Assembly (NCBI GenBank): GCA_029213065.1
Contig: JARGPH010000026.1
Coordinates: 1-64,000 of the forward strand
Direction of reading: 5' to 3'
From: Verrucomicrobiales bacterium
GTDB lineage: Bacteria > Verrucomicrobiota > Verrucomicrobiia > Verrucomicrobiales > DEV007
DNA: 64,000 bases
Shown here: positions 36,101-42,049 of the stretch, piece after piece
Numbering within the stretch: position 1 is the stretch's first letter
Layout: the number at the start of each line of letters is the position of its first letter
Translations under genes and position numbers: made by a program
Notes under the pieces: generated by a model
What the model saw: only the letters and a program-made list of their open reading frames with translations
The model's database searches: none
What the model was told of the DNA's origin: nothing

Positions 36101-39009
36101 TCGCCAGCACGATCACCGGTCGCGTCGTTCCCGCCATTCCCGATCATGGCGTAGGCGTCATCGACAGATCCGGCAGTGAAAGTTATTGAGCCAACTGCAC
36201 TCACCTCAATATCTCCAACATGACTACCATCCGCGTCCCAACCACCGTGTCCTATTTGACCGTATTGACGATTTGCACTTTCCGAAAGAGAACCGTCGAA
36301 AGTAATATCACCCGCCGATTTCACGATGACCTTACTATTCAAAGCATCAGCCGTTGCACCGACCGTATCATAGCCATGGTTTCCGGTATTCGATCCACCA
36401 CCATGCCCAATCTGCGCACTGTTGCTTCGGGCCGTCCCGGTCTTAAACGTAATACCACCAGATGTCGTCTCGACATCAATTTCCCCGAACCAGCCGCCAA
36501 ACGAATAATCTGCGGTAGTCGAGCCCGTCGTAACATACTCGGCGTTGTAACCACCGTGACCAATTTGCACCTCGGCAAGGTGCCCTGCCCCGAGTCCTGC
36601 AGTCGCAGTGATCGTGCCGGCATCCACATCGATGTCCCCACCACTGGAGGCATTGACCCGCATATCGAGACCGCCGAGACCGATACGGGTAAACGAGTAT
36701 GTGCCTGGTCCTGCATCGAGTGAAAGCAGATTTCCAGCATCCACCGTAATCTTCCCGTTTAGAGATACCTCGGTAGCTGAGGAATTGGAAGCTCTCCCCC
36801 CGTGACCGATTTGAGCAAAATTCCATCGATCCAAACCACCGTTCAGATCCACATTATTCCCTGCTTCGACAGTGATATCACCCGACATTGCCTGCTGGGC
36901 AAGCGAACTAACACCCCCGTGTCCAATCATCGCGAAGCTGTTGTCCTCACTCGAACCGGTCAGCTGATTTGCCGTTAATACAACATCATTGAGAGCCTGT
37001 ACCCGAATGGCCCCTGATGGATCCATTCCAGGCGCCGAAGCCCTGTAACCGAACTGAGCGTAGCGGCTATCCGCCCCTGTAGAGGCAGTCAAATTTCCTC
37101 CGAAAAGAGAAAAGTCATAAGCGACAGCGTTCGAACTTCCCGCACGACTCCCAACGCTGACACCATCCGGAGCAGTTCCTCCTGCAATGTCTCTACCGAT
37201 CACAATTGATCCATTATTTTGCCCGTAAGTCCCCGTTGTATCGAAAAACAAGGTATCCATGTCAATGGCTCCAACACCCGTGGCTGGACTGGTAGGATTC
37301 GCTCCAACATCAAACCCGGTGGTCCCATCCCAGCCGGCAACCAGATTAAGATCCCCGCCCCCGGTGCTGTTGAGCCGAATATCGCGAACGATATAAATAT
37401 CCTGAGCGGCCAACAAAGTGAGAGAACCGTTATTTGCCGCATCAGTCCCTGTCTCGATATCATCAATCACCCGGATGTGCCCTGCGCCTGTTCCGCCCGT
37501 CCCCGGATCGGCGGGATTGGTGTAAATCACAACATTGGTTCCCGCATTGAGAGAGGTTTCAATCGCACCGCTGTTCGAGGCATCGACAACAAAATCATCA
37601 GGATCAAGCAAGAGCATCCCGTTGCCAAGGTCTACGCTACCCTCGAAGGTCAAATTCTGTTTTCCTGACACTTCAGCAAAACCACCGTTTCCAACAGCCC
37701 CGAGCGCCTGACCGCTGATCTCACCTTTGAAAAGTGTGTTCCTGTCTGCCCAGAAAATGGCAGAGCCGGCATCACCGTCACCTGTGACATCCACAATCGT
37801 CACGGATCCTTCAGCGACATCTAAATTTTCAGCATTGCGGACCTCCGCATCATTCCCCTGAAAACCGCCGCCGATCCGAACATTTCCGCCACCCGAGAAC
37901 CCACTGGCATCGATTTCACTCCCGGATGCCATATTGATCTCACGTCCCTCTGCAATGACACTCCCCCCGAGTCCGGTCTCACTGGAAACATCCACCTTGC
38001 CGCCAAGCGCAAGGTCTTCTGTAGCAGAAATACGGACATCTCCTCCGGAAGCCTTGATACTCCCGTCGACTTTCGCGTAAGCAGCCTCAATCAACACACT
38101 CGCGGAATTGCCCGCCCGTGGTGCCGTAGCCTTGATCGAACCGCTGTTTGAAGCACTGCCACCGGCACCATTCAAAAAGACACGACCACCGGAGTTTGAC
38201 GAACCGGTCGCGCGAATTGAACCCTTATTATTGATCGCGAGAGCATACATGTTGCCATGTGCTTTCAGTTCGACCGCAGCGCCCTCAATCGTTCCGTCGT
38301 TGAGAATTCCGGTGCCGCTCACACCGCTTCCGGCTGCACGGACAAAAATACGTTCACCACCCGCGTCAGCGGCAGCTTTGAGCAGAACTTCCTCGCCCGC
38401 AGCGAGCCCCACGGTTCCGCTCGCGGTAATTGATCCGCTGTTAGTCACCGTTTTTCCGATCAGAAACACATCTCCCCCGACGGCATTGATTCGTCCCATA
38501 TTGGTGACCCCTTCCCCGGCTCCATTGAACACCATATCACCACCGGCGAGGAACTCGCCATTGCTGATATCCAGAGTCGAAAGGGCAAGGCCATGAACGT
38601 CGATTGTGCCACCTGCACCGATCAAAATGCCATTAGGATTGATCACAAAGACGTTCCCGTTCGCCTGCAGAGCGCCGTGAATCGCTGTCGGATCTCCGCC
38701 CGTGACCCGGTTGAGAACCGCCGCATTCGAACCCGGTTGAATGAACTGCGTAAGCTCTCCGGCATCGATCGAAAAAGATGCCCAGTCAATAATCGCCTGA
38801 TTGGAAGCCTGATTGATCTGCAAATTGCCTCCCGCGCCTGTGCCGATTGCGACATCGCCATGAACGACAACCCCACCCGATGGATTCGCCAGGACCGGAC
38901 TCGTCATTGCCAGACCGGGGATGAGGAAGCCGGTGATGAGCATCTGGACCCGGCGAAGACGGTGAAAATGACCCGAGAGGCGGCTTTTTCCGTAATTTTG
39001 TTTTGTCAT
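24187..39009 (-). CDS. Giant filamentous-haemagglutinin-type (TpsA) exoprotein
   Basis: Uninterrupted 4,940-residue protein of roughly 480-500 kDa. An extended basic signal peptide (about 1-41) is followed by a two-partner-secretion domain (about 42-290). That domain carries LQINQASNQAIIDWASFSID, LNRVTGGDPTAIHG and VFVINPNGILIGAGGTIDVHG, including the NPNGI signature that TpsB transporters recognise. A beta-helix region follows. From about residue 690 to 4690 come some 75 imperfect 35-60-residue repeats built on [FY]-A-Q-I-G-H-G-G, with a GDI-x-V-x-A strand segment after each. Four related spacer modules and two 180-residue beta-sandwich-like inserts interrupt the array. The end (about 4840-4940) is non-repetitive, with Tyr-rich YTGFNPYSMYYEGYEQYD. 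It should be exported and form a very long surface fibre for adhesion or biofilm. No tpsB gene lies in the window. Confidence 0.93.
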   Translation of the reverse strand: MTKQNYGKSRLSGHFHRLRRVQMLITGFLIPGLAMTSPVLANPSGGVVVHGDVAIGTGAGGNLQINQASNQAIIDWASFSIDAGELTQFIQPGSNAAVLNRVTGGDPTAIHGALQANGNVFVINPNGILIGAGGTIDVHGLALSTLDISNGEFLAGGDMVFNGAGEGVTNMGRINAVGGDVFLIGKTVTNSGSITASGTVGLAAGEEVLLKAAADAGGERIFVRAAGSGVSGTGILNDGTIEGAAVELKAHGNMYALAINNKGSIRATGSSNSGGRVFLNGAGGSASNSGSIKATAPRAGNSASVLIEAAYAKVDGSIKASGGDVRISATEDLALGGKVDVSSETGLGGSVIAEGREINMASGSEIDASGFSGGGNVRIGGGFQGNDAEVRNAENLDVAEGSVTIVDVTGDGDAGSAIFWADRNTLFKGEISGQALGAVGNGGFAEVSGKQNLTFEGSVDLGNGMLLLDPDDFVVDASNSGAIETSLNAGTNVVIYTNPADPGTGGTGAGHIRVIDDIETGTDAANNGSLTLLAAQDIYIVRDIRLNSTGGGDLNLVAGWDGTTGFDVGANPTSPATGVGAIDMDTLFFDTTGTYGQNNGSIVIGRDIAGGTAPDGVSVGSRAGSSNAVAYDFSLFGGNLTASTGADSRYAQFGYRASAPGMDPSGAIRVQALNDVVLTANQLTGSSEDNSFAMIGHGGVSSLAQQAMSGDITVEAGNNVDLNGGLDRWNFAQIGHGGRASNSSATEVSLNGKITVDAGNLLSLDAGPGTYSFTRIGLGGLDMRVNASSGGDIDVDAGTITATAGLGAGHLAEVQIGHGGYNAEYVTTGSTTADYSFGGWFGEIDVETTSGGITFKTGTARSNSAQIGHGGGSNTGNHGYDTVGATADALNSKVIVKSAGDITFDGSLSESANRQYGQIGHGGWDADGSHVGDIEVSAVGSITFTAGSVDDAYAMIGNGGNDATGDRAGDINVTAGGNISFIAGDGPDTAAQIGHGGRSSNGLMQGNISVTSTGGEVLVDSSSGGAQSYAQIGHGGYASKGDKGAAGEVIAVTAADDVRVLSGGDAHAYAQIGNGGYDADADSADDAGSIADITVEAGTDGFGSVMLAGSNVKGDAPDSHDNAYTQIGNGGYSATGDHGGDVTVTAADDITMQVGRDQLNYVMIGHGGEAASGLGGGVGHSGAITLVATSGSLNMNGSPVTTNPYHNGYRSSVMVGHGGRAANGNHTGDISVTVGDAVSMAGGLNDENMRQIGHGGYVTTGDLSGSISVTAENDITLSAGTNDYTYARVGHGGRLSNGDYTAAFINVTSNQGSVRVWGGNQNSNGGTTSDGKRAFAQIGLGGMEANGTMDAPITVTARGDIIVKGGGRHYNYAQIGNGGYDSDGDKSGEIHIESTAGRVSVLGADRQINAFAQIGHGGQLIDGDTGGDITIIGTTGVDIIAGENTAQIAGEEAFAQIGHGGLDVVGNKSGFLDVTTDGNLSILAGEANKAFALLGHGGVNSEGYIDGSISAVIGGDLTITGGSGAAAGEEGDFNFAMIGHSLAGAVGGFGGYAGVDGIVIGEGEYYTDTDNWIVLPEGTELLYAPQPSGQTDATYIFSNVRGGAYAQIPYGSPTGATTGSYIEYEFTVDQTGSYRLTPRWSGYNGNSDSMFYDIVELKDGTGNTVADWYEFTSRGSASFDWDTSGGGFEQNSAGDSNQPALWDLVAGTTYTLRATPRESGMGLDAWALQLDGSPTLTGMGPGATFANRSDVSGASDIDITVGGDILITSGAESDSYAAIGHGGSSFAGVGANVQYGTGADGADISVTTSGGRILLDGNAVAGSTADVARRYAVIGHHGVDAGFDAYGDIDVHAGGGSVTLNGGSANDSFAAIGHSGAGDFLDVSADRNGDICVVGANGVTLGSSGSGERSYTQIGHGGHDLTGDFSGAVTVVASSGDVTLDGGTGVAQYAQIGHGGSGANGALSGDIEVAAVAGDLTVTGSNDATNYAMFGHGAGDASSAGTRGGGVQLFAGDVLSAVNGTSDNAFVFHQTAGGLNVPGNYLGGNGFQLIGANGVTLPDSAMGGLSAMITGNIANGPVFVATSYDDGPVTIDAASLATLNDDVNRVIAVGGDITLLSSFQNAGSGDVMLLAGYNGDGTMGGAGSFNAANCEVTMNGSLVADFNNCAADGSRLTIGSSTQGTGLAVGSRTGATSLGADTITLTAGNNLDAFSQIGFFTDGSGAASGAIAIGVGSGGLTMTSGNADGAYTQIGHGGNNTSTDAVSADITISFCEPGDILMEGGDGLAAYTQIGHGGNENVRNGSNVDSDILITGFRNFTMSAGYAAQAYAQVGLGGFSGSGFDGGNIDLSGSGSLQITAGGIDAYGQIGHGGKDQVNGASEDDRINIQMGSFVSLEAGAADGGYAQIGHGGTNSTGESGSFTRSGDITVRAGGADGSGDAIILKAGSGAEAYAQIGLGGSNADSSYTGNIDIDAAGDIELIGGTGARAYSQIGHGGYGAFDATRTVDDAVLEQSGSISLDTTAGGSLNMQGANAKTSGAIDAYTQVGHGGSGSSGDADGMIGINLAGGISAKAGGDASGNDQPDRTYSQIGHGGYDADGRKSGDIEVTTVDAIQIYAGTGEFAYAQLGHGGTGESVGADSGDISITTTGASGALDLRGGHGGDGWNIHSYGQIGHGGRSAHGAKSGDITLSIAAGIGLINGNHDGNYKQIGHGGSGTNAALSGAINVTANGNIDLVGGVNDLTSAQIGHGGSDSEGNINADAIDVVNTSGVNVTSQTGRIMIRGGSYNGDNADGRRAYAQIGSGGFSYGVIGNTIDTSISVNAATGVLIDGGGRDFNYGMIGNGGSLSDGAKLGNIEVTSQNGDISVYASEHHELAFAQIGHGGFRADGTGGGSIHVKALNGSIALRNGGGIDAGTDGGDFYTTTPLNASYSYAQIGHGGAQAGDYDRDGEICVVAINGVSLSSSEEGDRAYTQIGHGGVETDGEFTGDINVVSTTGGVSVSAAGTGSEGQYAQIGHGGLYSDGRMSSNISVVAGSGDTVLQGGSADLSFAMIGNGDGSKTSTGTREGGVHLFSSGQLIGANGAGTESNVFIFHQNANGLLAADYEGGDGYQKVANGGINLAASATVDESTIINGNLGNGTITIVDSSQTDYTIDASNIGNGMVDTPEDFYIMTGGNITMKTSFQNSGAGDVTLLAGWNGTGTQLDGSVEYGDPINFCEPIIKAGGYEVDFTNCETFGNNGKVLTIGSVDQTSRVSGGSAGGTSTFAGAAIRVLGSNDVANAGTQLGFFADGTTDIGGAINVYAKDGGLLLDGGTNGSFAQIGHGGSGSISGALLDAPITITFCADSPAGAIEMLGGSDGAYAQIGHGGPSSGGAVSGNIDINGAGSLTMTSGDAYTQIGHGGDDAGLTSVTNSNIELDVRSFLDLNAGAGTFDYAQIGHVGRNPENTDVLSSNILINTGSDQAYGTGAITLTGGGSNAYAQIGHGGARNDNNSHFATYSGDIMIGKSSSITVEAGTGGDAYAQIGHGGEGGGSDGTSGETPGDLSGNISVATDGLLQITAGSSGDGYAQVGHGGEQSLGVKSGNLKIEAGSIRLSGPGGSDAYTQIGHGGESANGDISGAISILSLGDIDLFAAESNTGAAQIGHGSGAVNSSGSRSGELNIFTAGALSLTDSSKTSALISHQTSDGISAVDYGLLGEDDSSYSVVALGGINMASNSDQKTGAGDVISFAETLGAATGSGDVTIVSGGTSAFEIGSDGTAVNYTGSGDLTILSGGDLTITGSLNNLGTGNIGVLAGWANAGSTAITTPDFSGTGVPEFTPVSLIGTVDGAEFGLNGAALNIGNSNQSTGISLGSKSGTTTVIGDSVNLAGSSLSADGYSQIGFRGDATGSIVVQAGDGGVVLDGGGQSGSFSQIGHGGLGSAASAIDASITTTTTGAVALSGGIGEGAYAQIGNGGTGVNASKDGDVTVTGASLSMHSGGANSYTQIGSGGLMTRGDVESTIRVTTTVGGIALNGGGSDNAFSLIGSGGAFADGQLDGDIIVNSAAGVDVLGGGTAGDAFNGTRNFAQIGHSVQGFFVETIDGIFFVDALDYTTRHASWIEVPNEGASNPAGVYSNATDGDYLHLPNGAGGLAPLTGSAVTYELDITTAGTYRLLPRWVGYDGASDSVFFDVVELKDGAGGAIADYYEFVQGGTGNFNSVPFTTVGGAEQSDGSASGHTAAIFDFNTTGTYTVRITPREDGVAVDSFVLQLTSLPSAFGPEGPALTRDAPGVGGVTGDISVTAVDDINLVAGINSDSYATIGHGGTDRSIGNHASFGTAGDTADITVTSTGGSITLDGGQSAGDNAETIRRYAAIGHHGAEGQFDSYGNIQVDAAGGSILLNSGAIEDATARIGHGGDEITGTQSGNISTSALNDIILTGGAGIDTESQIGHSVDFGSLSGELTATTAGAITLNGGAGLGASSQIGHGGNLTNVDISGPVTVNAGGALSLNGGATNAYAQVGQGGNNSNGSKDGAININASEVALTGGSGLLASARIGNGGAVGTGNLTGAVSVTSTSGDITLQGGGTNSGAQIGNGGQNYAGDVVDQSVTVDSANDIILLGGGVRAATLIGNGGADFSATTLSGNVTATAFNSISLIGGGTDAFSQIGNGGTSVRAAISGTTSVTASGGSISLDGSSTTGAYAKIGHGDDLDSSIGRGDRSGDILVASATDITLTGGMIGQINSAVDPAQVTSLSGITQIGVSQLDPADENGGTLTADVESEFQGTDSLEFYLPQRENNQIAAGARLNGVAYEGARQDPTVDQLPEEFAVNVINPDGSTVAGNIGDNLIGASRDTAGTTPQNFGFFFDTIELVDAPPVEDDTTDGGDGDGGSSGFRFDAMNYLPSNDRLVDDERREAEQLYTGFNPYSMYYEGYEQYDSSGNIIFNVLFMDGLGSLNGGN
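26230..26790 (-). other. Second beta-sandwich-like insert, paralogous to the first
   Basis: Residues about 4074-4260. It matches the first insert in order and sequence: VTYELDITTAGTYRLLPRW, SDSVFFDVVELKDG and VRITPREDGVAVDSFVLQL. The repeats that follow both inserts are also matched (RRYAVIGHHG versus RRYAAIGHHG), so a block of about 1 kb was duplicated. Confidence 0.75.
33795..34335 (-). other. First beta-sandwich-like insert in the giant protein
   Basis: Residues about 1559-1738 depart from the repeat. Landmarks are IEYEFTVDQTGSYRLTPRW, DSMFYDIVELKDG and TLRATPRESGMGLDAW. The alternation of Y/F-rich strands and the ending in a 'Pro-Arg-Glu-x-Gly...D-x-x-x-L-Q-L' element resembles carbohydrate-binding or PA14/CBM6-like jelly rolls. 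The domain identity is inference. Confidence 0.7.
38140..38886 (-). other. TPS (haemagglutination activity) secretion domain of the giant protein
   Basis: Residues about 42-290. The pattern N-x-x-I-I-D-W-x-S-F-x-I, the NPNGI box and repeated G-x-I-x-A-x-G strands match the right-handed beta-helix TPS domain of FHA and HMW1. This is established as the region engaging the POTRA domains of the partner transporter. Confidence 0.9.
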
Positions 39010-39356
39010 GGTCCGGGCAAAGAAGAAATGTGATATAACACTTGCCCGGCTGGATACAGGGCAAACGTTTACTATGTGTAACTTCGAAGCCTCGTCACTA
39101 GCAGAATAATATTAATCGCGCCATTTTTTCTTTGAAACAAAGCTACAATTTCGAAAACGGTCAGGGCGCCAAACATGAGGATTTCCAACACGCCGTCGCT
39201 CCTGGGGACCGCGGGAAAAGGGACGTATTTACGCCGGTCCAGCGACTAAATCCAGCGCACGTTTTGTTCCCGATCGGTCACTTTTCACCTCTCTCACATA
39301 ACTCCATGAAAGGTTGACTACCTGAAATCCTCCTTGCAGGTAGGTCCGACTATGTA
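39010..39356 (-). promoter_or_regulatory. 347-base leader/intergenic region of the giant gene with stems
   Basis: There is no gene here. On either strand 39194-39246 folds as a two-tier stem: outer GTCGCT/AGCGAC and inner GGACCG/CGGTCC, with a 5-base bulge on one side only and a 22-23-base loop. A second stem CTACCTG/CAGGTAG spans 39318-39343; its loop reads AAGGAGG on the minus strand. A third TTGCCC/GGGCAA stem at about 39042-39065 lies close to the giant gene's start. No confident -35/-10 pair was found. These features suggest a structured 5' leader but match no riboswitch class I know. Confidence 0.45.
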
Positions 39357-42035
39357 TTATCGGGATAAAAAGTAGTCACTTAAGACCACTTCGTGAATCA
39401 TGGTGCGAAGGCCGTATTTATCTACTTTGGTCGCCTTGACGATTTGCTCAACCGCAGGTCGGTCCAGTGCTTCGACGCGACGGCCGGTGCCATAGGTGAG
39501 AAGACGCTCTGCGAGATGCCGGGTGAAGACGTCCTTACGTTTCATGAGGTAGCCCTTGAACTCCCCTATCCCCGCGAATGCCGTCCCGTCAGTGGCTTCC
39601 CCCGAAGCATCAATCACGGGACCTTTCCCGGGTTTTCCGTTCTTGTCGGGATACTTCGTTCTCCAGCGGCCGATGGGATCGAAGTTCTCCAATGCGAATC
39701 CCGGAGGATCAATGCTGACATGGCACGCGGCGCAGGTCTTCATTTCGCGGTGTTTGAGGAGCTGATCGCGAATCGAGGTGGCCCCTCGCGTATCCGGCTC
39801 GAGCTCGGGCACTTCGTCCGGTGGTTTTGGCGGAGGAGAACCCAGGATGTTTTCGAGGATGTAGATTCCCCTCACCACAGGCGAAGTCTCAATTCCGTTC
39901 GCACTCACGGTATGAATCGCGGCCATTCCCAACAATCCTCCCCGGTTTGATTGTCTCAGGCCTACTTTTTGAAAGGTATACCGATCAGCGTCAGGGAATT
40001 GCTCCTCAATCCCGTAAAGTTCCGCGAGAGGGTAATTGACCCAGGTGTAGTCACTGCGGAGGTAATTGGTGATGGGCCCGTTATGGTCGATAAGATCGCG
40101 GGTGAAATGCTTCACTTCCTCCTGCATTGCCGTTTCAAGATCATCGTAAAAATACTCCGCTGACAATTGACGGTCAGGTGGTTGATCACCGAGAGCACGC
40201 AAATTCAACCAGCTATCGAGAAAGCCGTCGAGGAAGGCATCCGAGCGTTTGTCATCGAGGAGGCGATCGACTTGTTTGAGCAACACATCCTTTTGAAGAA
40301 TCGCCCCGCTGGTTGCCAGCTCCATCAGTTTCGGATCAGGCATTGTTCCCGTGAGAAAATAGGAAAGACGACTCGCGAGGTCATGCGAGCTGAGAGCGCC
40401 CCCTTTTTCAGCCCCCGCTTCGCCGAGATAGAGAAATGACGGCGAACAGAGAATCCCCTTGATCGCATCGAGCGTTGCCTGCCTCGGTGAATGCCCCGCT
40501 GCGATCCGCGCATCGACGAGATCGGTGAACTGTTTCATTTCACGGGATTCAACCGGACGCCGAAAGGCCCGCCTCGCAAAATCACTGAGAATCCTATCGG
40601 TTTTCTCCTCCTTAAATCCCTCCTCACCGAACACGATTTTCTGAGATTCCGGCGGCCATGACTCGAAGTGAGGCCCGCTCAATTTCACCTCACTGATACG
40701 AATGTGTGGCATCTTCCCGTGCTGCAGGACGATCCGCCGTGCCTCGACGATGCTGCCGCCGTGCTTGTCATCGTCCGGCCAGTCGTCGTTGTACTCGCGG
40801 GCAATCCGGCTGAACGCGGTTCGGCAGTTCGCCATCCCGTTGGGAAAGGTGAAACGTGGTTGCTGCCCTTTCTCCAGCCAGATCTTCATCGTGTACCACT
40901 GCGGTTCGCCGTCCTTCAGCGTTACCTCGTCGAGTTGCGGCTCAATTGGCTGCGGGTGATGCAGCTCTCCGACGCTTCCGGTTCCTGTCACGATACCAAG
41001 GCGGTAGGGCTCTGACAGATCCATCTTCAGGATCTTCTTATCGTAGTGGGAGTCACGATGCATGGCCTGAGCGAGCACTTTCACTTCGTAAACACCATCG
41101 GCGTGAACACCTTCTTTGAACTCGTTGATACCGCCATAACCACCTTCGTGATTCGCGGAATTCATCACTTCGTAAAGGCAGAGAAAGCGATTATTAAAGA
41201 CCTTTTTGTGTGAGTAACTCATCTCTGCCCCGGGGCGGAAAGAGCCATTAAAGGTCCACTCTTTCACTTCGGGTTGAGAGACTTGCCCCAGCGCCTTTTC
41301 CACGACCTGATCGGCTGCATGAAAGTAGTTATCGAGGAGAAAACCGGAGGTGACGAGAACATCCCCGAGCGTGTCGATATGCTCGGCGGTCTGATCGGTG
41401 GGAAAAGTGCTCGTCGGGGCAAACGTGTCGACGCGACGGGCAAACAGATCCTCCAACGTGTTCAAATACTCGCGCTCGTTGAGGCGACGCAGCACAGTCT
41501 GGCCACCGGTGCTCTTCAGACTCGCATAGACATCGGCAACCTGGTCTGACAAAGCAGCGACCGCTGCGGCCCGTTCAGACTCATCAGGCTGCTCCGCCTT
41601 TTTCGGCGGCATGTCACCGAGGTTGAGTGCATCAATGATTTCCTGTACAGCGATGAGCCCTTTCTCATCGGTGATCGGAAACTCGAGATCGTAAAAATTG
41701 CGTTCCCCTTCCTGAGTCAAATCATCGTGACACTCGAGGCAATAGGTCGCAAGAAAGTCTGTTGCGACCTTCGCCTTGTCTTCGGCCTGAGCATTGATGG
41801 AAGATGCGAGAAGCGCGGCAACTAAAAGCACTCCCCATGCAGCGAGCCCTCTTTGGGTGGGGAGAGGCGTCCCTGCCGATCCGCGTGGTCCTACCGGAGT
41901 CCCGCAATCACCCCAAAGCTTCGCAGCGAAGCGATTTGGAAGCATCCTATTGAATCGGACAAGGCGGCTCATCGGGGACGATTCGCCCCACCTTGAACCA
42001 CTTTTTGCGATCAGATCCAGGCATTGGAGCTTCAT
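39357..42035 (-). CDS. DUF1587/DUF1592/DUF1588/DUF1585 planctomycete-type cytochrome protein
   Basis: Protein of 892 residues from the ATG at 42035. It has a hydrophobic leader (VLLVAALLASSINAQA, about 69-84), a haem c site CLECH at 99-103 and a possible axial Met in GDMPPKKAEQP. Then come DUF1587 (VLRRLNEREYLNTLEDLF), a carbohydrate-binding-like middle part, DUF1592 (FARRAFRRPVE...ILCSPSFLYLGEAG...LASRLSYFLTGTMPD), DUF1588 (NRGGLLGMAAIHTVSANGIE, CAACHVSIDPPGFALENFDP) and DUF1585 (RHLAERLLTYGTGRRV) at the end. It is exported and probably acts in the periplasm with the upstream DUF1552 protein; the catalytic role is unknown. The first about 65 residues before the leader look atypical, so the true start may be later, for example at a GTG beginning the leader. 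Confidence 0.85.
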   Translation of the reverse strand: MKLQCLDLIAKSGSRWGESSPMSRLVRFNRMLPNRFAAKLWGDCGTPVGPRGSAGTPLPTQRGLAAWGVLLVAALLASSINAQAEDKAKVATDFLATYCLECHDDLTQEGERNFYDLEFPITDEKGLIAVQEIIDALNLGDMPPKKAEQPDESERAAAVAALSDQVADVYASLKSTGGQTVLRRLNEREYLNTLEDLFARRVDTFAPTSTFPTDQTAEHIDTLGDVLVTSGFLLDNYFHAADQVVEKALGQVSQPEVKEWTFNGSFRPGAEMSYSHKKVFNNRFLCLYEVMNSANHEGGYGGINEFKEGVHADGVYEVKVLAQAMHRDSHYDKKILKMDLSEPYRLGIVTGTGSVGELHHPQPIEPQLDEVTLKDGEPQWYTMKIWLEKGQQPRFTFPNGMANCRTAFSRIAREYNDDWPDDDKHGGSIVEARRIVLQHGKMPHIRISEVKLSGPHFESWPPESQKIVFGEEGFKEEKTDRILSDFARRAFRRPVESREMKQFTDLVDARIAAGHSPRQATLDAIKGILCSPSFLYLGEAGAEKGGALSSHDLASRLSYFLTGTMPDPKLMELATSGAILQKDVLLKQVDRLLDDKRSDAFLDGFLDSWLNLRALGDQPPDRQLSAEYFYDDLETAMQEEVKHFTRDLIDHNGPITNYLRSDYTWVNYPLAELYGIEEQFPDADRYTFQKVGLRQSNRGGLLGMAAIHTVSANGIETSPVVRGIYILENILGSPPPKPPDEVPELEPDTRGATSIRDQLLKHREMKTCAACHVSIDPPGFALENFDPIGRWRTKYPDKNGKPGKGPVIDASGEATDGTAFAGIGEFKGYLMKRKDVFTRHLAERLLTYGTGRRVEALDRPAVEQIVKATKVDKYGLRTMIHEVVLSDYFLSR

Positions 42036-42049
42036 TTCAAAATTTCTGA

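Larger units (their letters stand above)
24930..37060 (-). repeat. Array of about 75 IGHGG-centred coding repeats
   Basis: My count from the translation is about 75 copies of a block starting [FY]-x-[QM]-[IV]-G-[HNLS]-G-G. Variants are IGNGG, IGLGG, VGHGG, IGSGG and IGHSG. Units are about 105-180 bases and diverged at DNA level, with a common core that reads CCGCCRTGNCCGATCTG on the plus strand. Unit length varies, so this is an old amplified array and not a microsatellite. Confidence 0.93.

Noticed and set aside
24930-37060. Regularly spaced DNA repeats that could suggest a CRISPR array
   Set aside because: Units are coding, diverged, in one reading frame and of variable length. There are no constant 28-36-base repeats with unrelated spacers, and no cas genes.
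39120-39260. Possible cyclic-di-GMP or cobalamin riboswitch
   Set aside because: The conserved cores of those classes (for example the GGGCAAACC-type box or the B12 box) are absent; only generic stems are present.
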